Positions 1 through 11,000 of a stretch of 64,000 bases of DNA are shown here, piece after piece. Position 1 is the stretch's first letter. Each line of letters starts with the position of its first letter. This DNA comes from Myxococcus stipitatus DSM 14675 (GTDB lineage: Bacteria; Myxococcota; Myxococcia; Myxococcales; Myxococcaceae): assembly GCF_000331735.1 (NCBI RefSeq), contig NC_020126.1, forward strand, positions 3,410,001 to 3,474,000, read 5' to 3'. The position numbers and the translations under genes are program-made. A model generated the notes under the pieces. That model was not told where the DNA came from. It saw nothing but the letters and a program-made list of their open reading frames with translations, and made no database searches.

Positions 1-3000
1 ACGGAAGACGAGGGTGTTGACGAAGAAGCCGATGAGGCCCTCGAGCTCGGAGCGGTGGCGACCGGCGATGGGAGAGCCGACGGTGATGTCGTCCTGGCCG
101 GAGTGCCTGGAGAGCAGAAGCTGCCAGGCGGCGAGCAAGGCCATGAAGGGGGTTGCGCCCTCCTGCTGGCACAGCCGCTTGAGCTTCTCCGCGGTGGCGA
201 GGGAGAGCGCGACAGGCACCTGCGCGCCCGCGAAGGTCTGCATCGCGGGACGAGGCTTGTGGAGCGGAAGCTCCAGGGCGGTGAGGTCCGCGAGCTGGTG
301 CTTCCAGTAGGAGAGCTGACGCTCCAGCTCCGCGCCCTGGAGCCAGTTGCGCTGCCAGACGGAGTAGTCGGCGTACTGGATGGAGAGCGGAGCGAGCGGG
401 GACGGCTTGTCGTTGGAGAAGGCGTCGTAGAGGGCTGCGACCTCCTGGACGAGGACCCCCATGGACCACCCGTCGGAGACGATGTGGTGCATGTTGAGGG
501 CGAGGATGTGCTCGGTGTCGCCCAGCTCCAGGAGGAGCGCGCGGATGAGCGGGCCCGTGGAGAGGTTGAACGGGCGACGGTACTCCTCGCTCAAGCGACG
601 GGAGATGTCCGCCTGACGGGCGTCGGAGGCGAGGGCCCGGAGGTCGACACGCGAGACGGGAAGCTCGGCGTGTGCGGAGATGAGCTGCCAGGGCTTGCCG
701 TCGCGTTCGGCGAAGGTGGTGCGGAGGGCTTCGTGGCGGCGGACGAGCTCCTCGAAGCTGCGCAGGAGCGCGGCGATATCGAGAGGCCCGTCGAGACGCA
801 CGAAGGTGGGCATGTTGTACGTCGAGCTGCCCGGGTCGAGCTGGTCGATGAACCAGAGGCGCTGCTGCGCGAAGGACAAGGGCAGCAGGTCCGTGCGCGG
901 CACCGGGACGATGGGCGGCGGCTGTGCGCCTCGGCTCCCGGAAGCGGCGTCGCGGATGCGTGCGGTCAACGCACCCACGGACGGGGCCTCGAAGAGGGCG
1001 CGGAGCGGGAGCTCGACGCCGAAGGACGAGCGGATGCGGGAGATGACCTGGGTGGCGAGGAGGGAGTGCCCACCGAGGGAGAAGAAGTTGTCGGTGGCGC
1101 CCACGCGCTGGACGCGGAGGACGGTGGAGAAGATGGCCGCGAGCTTCTCTTCGTCGGGCGTGCGAGGCGCGACGAAGGACGCGGTGGGAACGAGCGATGC
1201 GTCGGGCGCGGGAAGCAGCTTGCGCGCGAGCTTCCCGCTGGGCGTCAGGGGGAGTGCCTCCAAGGAGATGAAGGCGGAGGGCACCATGTACTCGGGGAGG
1301 CGCTGGAGGAGGAACGAGCGCAGCGTCTCGGAGTCGGGTGCGGAGCCGGAAGCGGGGACGACGTAGGCGATGAGGCGCTTGTCGCCCGGGACGTCCTCGC
1401 GGACGACCGCGGCGGCATCGCGGAGTCCGGGGGCGGAACGCAGCGCGGACTCGACCTCACCCAGCTCGATGCGGAAGCCACGGACCTTCACCTGGAAGTC
1501 GAGGCGGCCGAGGAACTCGATGGTGCCGTCGGGGAGCCAGCGCGCGGAGTCGCCCGTGCGATAGAGGCGCGAGCCCGGGTGCGACGAGAAGGGATGGGGG
1601 ACGAAGGCGAGTGCGGTGACGTCGGGGCGGCCGAGATAGCCGTGCGCCAGGTGCGTACCGCCGATGAAGAGCTCTCCCGCGACACCCGTGGGGACGGGCT
1701 GCCCGAGGCGGTCGAGGACGTAGAGCTGCGTATGGCTGACGGGCCCTCCGATGGAGGGGAGCCGAGGCCAGGACGCGGGAGGGCCTTGGAGCCGGAAGGC
1801 GGAGACGACGTGGGTCTCGGAGGGACCGTACTGGTTCTCCAGGACGCAGCCCGGGAGCTGCTCGAAGAAGGACACCAGCGCGGGAGAGACCTGGAGCTGC
1901 TCACCCGCGGTGACGACCTCGCGCAAGAACGTCGGAAGCGTGGCGCCGTGCGAGACGGAGTCGGCGATGGCCTGGAGGGCGACGAAGGGGAGGAAGAGGC
2001 GCTCCACCTTCTCGCGCTGCATGAAGTCGAGCAGCGCGGGGATGTCCTGCCGGAGCCCTTCCGTGGGGAGGACGAGCGTGCCGCCCGCCCACCAGGTGGA
2101 GAAGAGCTCCTGGCAGGAGACGTCGAAGCTCAGGGACGCGAACTGGAGGGTGGTGGCTCGCGGGTTGGGTGACTGTCTCAGCTGCCACGCGAACAGCAGG
2201 CTCAGCGCGCGATGCGAGAGGAGGACGCCCTTGGGCCTGCCAGTGGAGCCGGAGGTGTAGATGGCGTAGGCGACGGCCTCGGTGGAGACCGAGATGCCGG
2301 GCGCGGAGGTGGGGCGCTGGGAGACCTCGTCCCCCTGGGTGTCGAGGAAGAGGACTCGCGCCGAGATCTGGGTGGAGAGGGTGGAGTGCGAGAGGACGAG
2401 CGGCGCGCGGGTGTCCGCGAGCATGAAGGCGAGGCGCTCGGCGGGGTAGTTGGGGTCGAGCGCGACGTAGCAAGCGCCGGCCTTGAGCGTGGCGAGCACT
2501 GCGACGGCCATGTCGAGCGACTTGGGGAGGCAGATGCCGACGGCGCTGCCAGGCGTCACGCCCAGGGCGAGGAGGTGGTGCGCGAGCTGGTTGGCGCGTG
2601 CCTCGAGCGCTGCGTAGGTGAGCGTGCGCGTGCCGTCGGAGACGGCGATGGCGTCGGGCGTGAGGCGGGCCTGCGCCTCGACGGGGCCGTGGAGCGTGGT
2701 GGGGACCGCGGCCTCGCGCGAGGTGTCGTTCCAGGCGAGGAGGTGCTGGTCGCGCTCCTGGGCATCGAGGAGCGGAAGACTCCAGATGGACTGGCTGGGG
2801 TTCGCGATGGCGGACCGCAGCAGGTGCCGCAGATGCGCGCCCATGCGCTCGACGGTGCGCTTCTCGAAGAGGTCCGTGTTGAACTCGAGGATGCCCCCGA
2901 TTTCGTCGCCCGTGTCACCGCAGAGCAGGGACAGGTCGAACTTGGACGTGCCGCTCTCGACGTGCATCGGCTGGAGCGCGCTCTGCTCCCCCGCGTCCTT

Positions 3001-5060
3001 CGCCTCCGCCGAGCGCTGCGTGTTCTGGAGGGAGAACATCACCTGGAAGAGCGGAGAGCGGCTCAGGTCGCGCTCGGGCTTCAGCTCGTCGACGAGCTTC
3101 TCGAACGGGACGTCCTGGTGCGCGTAGGCGCCGAGCGTCGACTCCTTCAACTGCGCCAGCAGCTCGCGGAAGGACATCGTCTCCGTCAGCCGCGCGCGCA
3201 GGACGAGCGTGTTGACGAAGAACCCGACGATGCTCTCAATCTCCGTGCGCTGCCGGTTGGCGATGGGAGAGCCGACGACGATGTCGTCCTGACCGGAGTA
3301 GCGCGCGAGCAACACCTGGAACGCGGCCAGCAACGCCATGAAGGGCGTGACGCCTTCGCGCAGGCACATGGCGCGAAGCTCGGCGGAGAGCTGGGGGCCG
3401 AACTCGACGGGCAGCGTGCCACCGTTGGAGGTCTGGACCGGCGGGCGCGGCTTGTCGGTGGGCAGCTCCAGGGCATGCGGCGCCCCGGTGAGTTGCTCTC
3501 GCCACCAGCCGACCTGCTCGGCGAGTGCTTCATCGCGCAGCCAGGAGCGTTGCCAGACCGCGTAGTCCCCATACTGGAGCTCCAGCGGGGCGAGCGGCGA
3601 CGACAGCCCTTGCGCGAATGCGCCATAGAGCGCCGCGATCTCCTTCGAGATGATGCCGTTGGACCACCCGTCCGAGACGATGTGGTGCACGGTGAAGAGC
3701 AGGATGTGCCGCTGCTCGGAGAGTCGCAGCACCGAGGCGCGCAGCAGCGGAGCCTCGGACAGGTCGAAGGGGGTCTGGGCTTCGCGCTGGGCCGCCTTCA
3801 GGGCCGCTTCTTCTCGCGAGGCCTCGGGATGGGTGTCGAGCCTCACCACCGGGACGAAGAGGTCGGCGTGCGGATGAATGACCTGCACGGCCTCGCCATC
3901 GGCCTGCGTATGGAATGACGTCCTCAGGGCCTCGTGTCGCTGCACGAGCGCTTGAAGCGCGCGCTCCAGTGCGTCGAGGTCCACGTCCCCATGGAGCTGG
4001 ATGGCCGAGTGGATGTTGTAGAACGCGCTGCCCGGCTGGAGCCTGTCGAGGAACCAGAGGCGCTGCTGAGCGAAGGAGAGAGGCAGAGGCCCGGTGCGAG
4101 GGACGGGGATGAGAGGCGGGCGCTGGAGCTCGAGGCTGGTGTTTCCCTGAGCCTGGATGCGAGCTGCGAGCGCCGCGACGGTGGGCGCCTCGAAGAGGAC
4201 GCGCAGCGGCAGCTCGACACCGAGAGCCTTGCGGATGCGGGAGACGACCTGAGTGGCGAGGAGGGAGTGGCCACCGAGAGAGAAGAAGTCGTCGGAGACG
4301 CTGACGGAGTCGAGGTGGAGGACGTCGGCCCAGATGGAGGAGAGGAGAGCCTCGGTGGGGTTGCGAGGGGCGAGGAAGGAGTCGGAGGGAGCGGAGTCCG
4401 GGGGAGGGAGAGCGGCCCTGTCGAGCTTGCCGTGAGCGTTGATGGGGAGGGAGTCCAAGGCCACGAAGGCCGAGGGCACCATGTAGTCAGGCAGAGAGGT
4501 GAGGAGGGAGGAGCGGAGCGCCGAGACGTCGAGAGAGGAAGGAGTGACGTAGGCGACGAGACGCTTGAGGCCCGGGACGTCCTCACGGAGGAGGACGGCG
4601 GCGTGGTGGACGGAGGGGAGGGCTTCGAGAGCGGCCTCGATTTCACCGAGTTCGATTCGGAAGCCGCGGAGCTTCACCTGGAAGTCGATGCGGCCGAGGT
4701 ACTCGAGGTGGCCGTTGGGGAGCCAGCGAGCCTTGTCGCCGGTGCGGTAGAGGCGAGCGCCGGGAGAAGAGGAGAAGGGGTTGGGGACGAAGCGCTCAGC
4801 GGTGAGGTCGGGGCGGTGGAGGTAGCCACGAGCGAGGCCGAGTCCGCCGATGAAGAGCTCACCCGGGACACCGACGGGAGAGGGCAGGAGAGAAGAGTCG
4901 AGGATGAAGGTGGAGACGTTGGGGAGGGGAGGGCCGAGGACAGGGCGAGAAGAGGCGCGGAGGGAGAGTGCGGTGGCGTCGACGGTGCACTCGGTGGGGC
5001 CGTAGACGTTGAAGGGGTGGAGGTTGGGGGAGGGAGGGGAGAGAGGCCCAGGGGGGAGTC
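1..5060 (-). CDS. Non-ribosomal peptide synthetase, downstream part (rest of A2, then T-C-A-T-C; partial at window edge)
   Basis: This frame has no stop from about 5060 to the window edge. It continues the NRPS begun at 11387 but is shifted by one base at the C6 tract 5051-5056, so it is really the 3' part of the same gene. It begins with the second half of adenylation domain 2 (YGPTECT core, then the GELFIGG and RTGD motifs). Next come a carrier domain (DFFSLGGHSLL, about 4255-4295), condensation domain 3 (HHIVSDGWS, about 3663-3690), adenylation domain 3 (about 2700-1250; YTSGSTGRPKG and YGPSET motifs), a carrier domain (NFFSLGGHSLL, about 1055-1095) and condensation domain 4 (HHIVSDGWS near 470), cut by the edge. 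The specificity residues I read for A3 are D-V-Q-F-V-A-Q-V-V-K, close to the proline code DVQLIAHVVK. No epimerisation or methylation domain is visible. The gene continues outside the window. Confidence 0.9.
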
Positions 5061-8000
5061 GTCGATGGACTCACCGCCGATGAGGAGGCGGAGGGGGCGA
5101 TGGAAGGAGGAGAGGCCCTCGTCGAGGAGGAGACGGAGGTGGGAGGGGGCACAGTCGAAGACGTCGACGGAGTGCCTGGAGAGCCAGGAGAGGAGGAGGG
5201 GGACGTCCTCGCGAGCAGCCTGGGGGACGAAGCAGAGAGCGTGTCCTTGGGAGAGGAAGACGAGCTGCTTGACGGAGGCGTCGAAGGAGAGAGGAGCGTT
5301 GAGGGAGAAGCGGAGAGGCCGCTGTACGTCGGAGAAGACGGAGGAAGAGAGGGCGTGGAGGAGATTCACCACGGAGGAGTGGTGGATGACGACGCCCTTG
5401 GGCCTGCCGGTGGAGCCGGAGGTGTAGATGACGTAGGCGGGGTGAGAGGGGAGGGTGAGGTGAGAAGGGTTTGAAGAGGGGAGAGCGTCGAGAGCGGCGC
5501 GGAAGGCGGCGTCATCGAGGCAGAGAGGCGTGGAGGCGGAGGAGAGTCTGGGGAGGAGATGAGACTGGGTGAGGACGAAGGGGGCGCGGGAGTCCTCGAG
5601 CATGAAGGAGAGACGCTCGAGGGGGTAGGAGGCGTCGAGAGGGACGTAGGCGGCGCCAGCCTTGAGGATGGAGAGAAGGGCGACGAGGGCGGAAGTGGAG
5701 CGCTCGAGGCAGAAGGCGACGCGAGACTCAGGGCCGACGCCACGAGCACGCAGGAAGTGAGCGAGCTGGTTTGAGCGTTGGTTGAGCGCGGAGAAGGAGA
5801 GGGAGGAGTCGTCGTCGAGGACGGCGAGGGCGTCAGGAGTGAGAGCGGCCTGGGCCTCGAAGAGCTGGTGGAAGGCGCCGCGCCAGGGGACTTCGGAGAG
5901 GGTGCTGTTCCAGTCGGAGAGGACCTGACGACGCTCCTCGGCCGGCAACATGGGCAGATCGCCGACGCGTGAGTCCAGCGACGTGAGCGCACCATCGAGC
6001 AGGGTGGCGAAGTGCTGGACCATCCGGCCGATGGTGGCCTCGTCGAACAGGTCCGTGCGGTAGCCCAGCGCGCCATGCAGGTCCTCACCCAACGACAGCG
6101 TGAGGTCGAACTTGGCGCCGGGCACGCCCGAGCCGAAGGACTCCAGGCGCAGGGGCACGCTCTGCTCGCTGCTCCCCGTGACCTCCATGCTCGTCGTCGG
6201 TGCGTTCTGCAGGACGAGCATGACCTGGAAGAGCGGCGAGTGGCTGAGGGTGCGGTGCGGGTTGAGCTCCTCGACGAGCTTCTCGAAGGGGACGTCCTGG
6301 TGCTCGTACGCCGCGAGGGTGGCGCGCTTCACCTGCGCGAGCAGCTCACGGAAGGTCTGCTTCGCGCGGACCTGCGTGCGCAGCACGAGGGTGTTCACGA
6401 AGAAGCCGATGAGGCCCTCGGTCTCCGCGCGCGTGCGTCCCGCGATGGGCGAGCCCACGGAGATGTCCTCCGTCGCGGCGTAGCGCGAGAGGACCATCTG
6501 CCACACGGCGAGCAGCGCCATGAAGGGCGTCACGCCTTCTTGCTGGCAGACGGCCATCAGCCGCTCGTTGAGGGCGCGAGGCAACTGCACGGGATACGAA
6601 GCGCCTCGGTTCGTCTGGACGGCGGGCCTTGGCCGGTCCGTGGGGAGCTCGAGGAAGGGCGGCGCTCCAGAGAGCTGCTGCCGCCAGTACGAGAGCTGCC
6701 GCTCCAGCGCATCCCCTTGCAGCCAGCCGCGTTGCCAGGCGGCGAAGTCGGCGTACTGGATGGGCAGGGCGCTCAGTCCGGGCGCCTGTCCGGACAGCCT
6801 CGCGGCGTAGAACTCCGCCAGCTCGCGGAGCAGGACGCCCATGGACCAGCCGTCCGAGGCGATGTGGTGGACGGTCCCGACCAGGACGTGTCGCTGTGCC
6901 TCCAGCCGCAGCAGGAGCGCGCGGAAGATGGGGCCTCGCGCCAGGTCGAACGGACGCGCGGCCTCTTCGCTCACGCGGCGCTGGGCCTCGGCGAGCCTCG
7001 TGGCTTCCGGGAGGGATTGGAGATCCACTCGCACGAGGTGAACAGGTGCGGAGGGGTGGATGTGCTGGCGCGGCTCTCCCTCGTGCGTGACGAAGGTGGT
7101 GCGCAGCGACTCGTGCCGCTCGATGAGCGCGGAGAAGGACTCCTGGAGCGCGTCCACATCCAGCGGGCCCTCGAGGAGCAGCGCGAGCGGGATGTTGTAC
7201 GTCGCGCTGTTCGGCTCGAACTGGTCGATGAGCCACAGGCGCTGCTGCGCGAAGGAGAGCGGCAGGTCCCCGGTGCGTGGCACGGGGAGAAGGGGCGGTC
7301 GTGCCGCGCCCTTGTCCGTCAGGGCCGCGGCGTCGATGCGCTCGGCCAGGGCTTCGATGGTGGGTGCCTCGAACAGCTCTCGCAGCGCCAGCTCGACCTT
7401 GAAGGTGGTGCGGACGCGGGAGACGAGCTGCGTGGCGAGCAGCGAGTGGCCACCCAGCGCGAAGAAGTCCTCCGTGATGCCGATGCGAGGAACCCGCAGC
7501 ACCTGCGCCCAGATGGACACCAGCAGCTCCTGCGTGGGCGTGCGCGGTGCAACGTACGCGGCGCTGGGCGCGGAGAGGACGGCCTCCGGGGGAGGCAGGG
7601 CCTTGCGGTCGATCTTGGCGTTCGACGTCAGGGGCAGTGCGTCGAGTCGGAGGAGCGACGAGGGGACCATGAACTCGGGCAGACGCGACTTGAGGAAGGC
7701 GCGGAGCGAGACAGGGTCGAGGTCGTCAGCGACGAAGTATCCGACGAGGCGCTTGTCACCAGGCACATCCTCGCGAGCGAGAGCGACGGCCTCGCGGACG
7801 GAGGGATGCGAGAGGAGCGCGGCTTCGACTTCGGAAAGCTCGATGCGGAAGCCTCGGACTTTGACCTGGGCGTCGGAGCGGCCGATGAAGTCGAGAACCC
7901 CGTCAGGACGCCAGCGGACGAGGTCACCGGAACGATAGAGGCGAGCCCCAGGAGAAGCAGAGAGCGGGTCCGGAACGAAACGCTCGGCGGTGAGCGCGGG

Positions 8001-11000
8001 TTGTCCGAGGTAGCCACGCGCGACACCTTCGCCGCCGATGAAGAGCTCACCGGTGACGCCGACGGGAACGGGCTGGAGGGACGCGTCGAGGACGAGAAGG
8101 CGTGTGCCGTTGGTGGGGCGTCCGATGGGAACGGAGGAGGGGACGTCCTCCGCTCGCTGCATGGGGAAGGAGGAGGCGAAGACGGTGGTTTCGGTGGGGC
8201 CGTAGAAGCTGGTGACGGGAATGCCCCAGGACGTCAGTGCCGTCCGAACGTGGAGAGGCGAGACGACGTCGCCGCCGGTGAGGACGCGCTGGAGAGACGG
8301 AGGAGCGGGGAGACGCGACTCGACGAGCTGAGAGAAGAGACCGCTGGTGGCCCAGAGGGTGGTGACGGAGCCGCGTGCGATGGCGCTGAAGAGGTCCTCG
8401 AGAGAGGGCGACTGAGGCGGTAGGACGAGGAGACGTGCGCCGTGGAGCAGGGCACCCCAGACCTCGAAGACGGTGGCGTCGAAGGAGATGGGTGCGAGGA
8501 GAAGGTGAGTCTGGTCGGGACCCAGGTGGGTGTAGTCGACGCCGAGGAGGGTGCGGACCACGCCGCGATGAGTACAGGCAACCCCCTTGGGCTTGCCGGT
8601 GGAGCCGGAAGTGAAGACGACGTAGGCGAGGGAGTCGGGGAGCGCGGAGGACGGAAGCGCGTGAGAGGGGTGCTCGGAGAGGGAGAGCTCGTCGAGGAGG
8701 ACGAGCGTCAGGCCCTGGGAGGGGAGCTTGGGGAGGAGAGCACGAGAAGTGATGAGGACGGAGGGGCGAGCGTCCTCGACCATGGAGGCGAGTCGCTCGG
8801 GAGGGTACTGGGTGTCGAGCGGGACGTAGGCGCCGCCGGTCTTGAGGACGGCGAGGAGGGCGACGATGAGGTCGGGAGAGCGCTCCAGCGAGACGGCGAC
8901 ACGAGAGTCCGTGGAGATGCCGAGAGAGCGCAGGTGCCAGGCGAGCTGGTTGGAGCGCGAGTCGAGCTGGCGGTAGGAGAGAGACTCCTCACCGAAGAGG
9001 AGCGCGGTGGAGTCGGCGGAGCGAGCGACGACGCGAGCGAAGGCGTCGGGAAGCGTGTCGTCGGTGGAGACGCGGGTCGGAACCTGCGCCCAGTCGATGA
9101 GGAGCTTCTGACGCTCGGTCGCGTCGAGGATGGAGAGGGCGCCGAGCGGAACGTCGGGCCGGGCGAGCGTGGCCTCGACGAGGAGCTCGAAGTGACGGGC
9201 CATGCGCTCGATGGTCGCGTGCTCGAACAGGTCCGTGTTGTAGGTCAGCGTCCCGAAGAAACCCTCCGGGGCATCCATGAGATGCAGCTCCAGCTCGAAC
9301 TTGACGACCGTCCCCTCGACCTCGACGGGGGTCAGCGTCAGCTCCTGGCCCTGCGTCGAACCGCCGGTGGTGGTCTGCAGCGCCAGGATCACCTGGAACA
9401 GCGGACTGCGGCTCAGGTCTCGACGGACCTGGAGCTCCTCGACGATTCGCTCGAAGGGGACGTCCTGGTGCTCGAAGGCCCCGAGCGTCGTCTCCTTCGC
9501 CCGCCGCAGCATCTGGCGGAAGGTCGCCTTCTCCTCCACCCGCGCACGGAAGACGAGCGTGTTGACGAAGAAGCCGATGAGCCCTTCGAGCTCGGCGCGC
9601 TGACGACCCGCGATGGGGGAACCCACGGCGATATCGTCCTGGCCCGAGTAGCGCGAGAGCAGCCACTGCCACGCGGCGAGCAGCGCCATGAAGGGCGTGG
9701 CGCCCTCTTGCTTGCACAGGGCCTTGAGTCGGTGGGCGGACGCCGCCGGCACTGTGACGGGGACCTGCGCACCGTGAGAGGTCAGGACGGGCGGACGCGG
9801 CTTGTCGAGCGGCAGGTCCAGCGTCGCGACCCCCGAGAGCTCGTTTCGCCACCACGCGAGATGCTCGTCCAGCACCGCGCCTTGGAACCAGGAGCGCTGC
9901 CACACGGCGTAGTCGGCGTACTGGAGCGTGAGCGCCGGAAGCGGCGACGGCATCCCTCGCGCGAAGGCGGCGTAGAGGGCCGCGACCTCCTGGATGAGGA
10001 CACCCATGGACCAACCGTCGGAGACGATGTGGTGCATGTTGAGCGCGAGCACGTGCTCGACGGCGGACACCTTCAACACCAGCGCGCGGATGAGCGGGCC
10101 CGTGGAGAGGTTGAAGGGCTGGAGATATTCTTCGTGCAGGCGACGCCGCACCTCCACGCGCCGCTCCTCGGCCGGCAGGTCTTGCAGGTCGACGAGCGTG
10201 ACGCGCAGCTCGCCGTCCGGCGCGATGACCTGGATGGGCTCGTCATGGCGTTGGAGGAAGGTGGTGCGCAGCGCCTCGTGGCGTCGCACCAGCTCATCGA
10301 AGGCCCGCTGCAGCGCCGCCAGGTCCAGCCGTCCGTTCATCCGGACGAACGACGGCATGTTGTAGGTGGCCCCTCCTGGCTGGAGCTGATCCAGGAACCA
10401 CAGGCGCTGCTGGGCGAAGGACAACGGCAGGTCCCGCGTGCGCGGCACGGGGACCAGCGGGGGCGGCTCCGGGCGGGTCGCGAGCTCTCGGGACTCGCGC
10501 AGCTCCGCGACGTCGAAGAGGCGAGAGGCGAGCTCCGCGGCCCGGGGCTCGCGCAAGAGCGAGTGTCCATCGCCAGGTGTCACGTCGAGCTGGAGGCCCT
10601 CCTCCGCGAGCACTCCCCACCCCCGCTCGCGCTCCTCGCCCGTGGCATCCGCGGACTCCTCGGCGCGAAGCAGGCGCGCGGAGCCCGGGAAGGACTCCGG
10701 CACATAGCGGCGCGCGGCACGCAGGTGGGCGGAGAAGACCTTGAAGCGCGCGCGCAGGACGTCGAGCGGCATGGCGGCGAAGGCATGCCCCTGACTCGTG
10801 CCCTCGGCGTGGAGGTGTTGCAGCAGCGGCTCCGGGTCCTTGCCCGTGGTGAGCGCGGTGGGGAGCTCCAGCGGCGTTGCTCCCGCCTGGAGCGCCAGCT
10901 CCCTCGCGAAGAGCGCGGCATGCGCGGCGAGCGCGGTGGCGGAGACGCTCCGGTCGGCGGCCGCGAGCGGCGGCTCGATGAGCGTGAGCCGGGCGGCGTG

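Noticed and set aside
55-2172. 705-codon open frame on the plus strand
   Set aside because: It lies antisense to NRPS A3/C4 sequence with clear domain motifs. It is Gly/Glu/Arg-rich and has no family match; long antisense frames are expected in GC-rich DNA.
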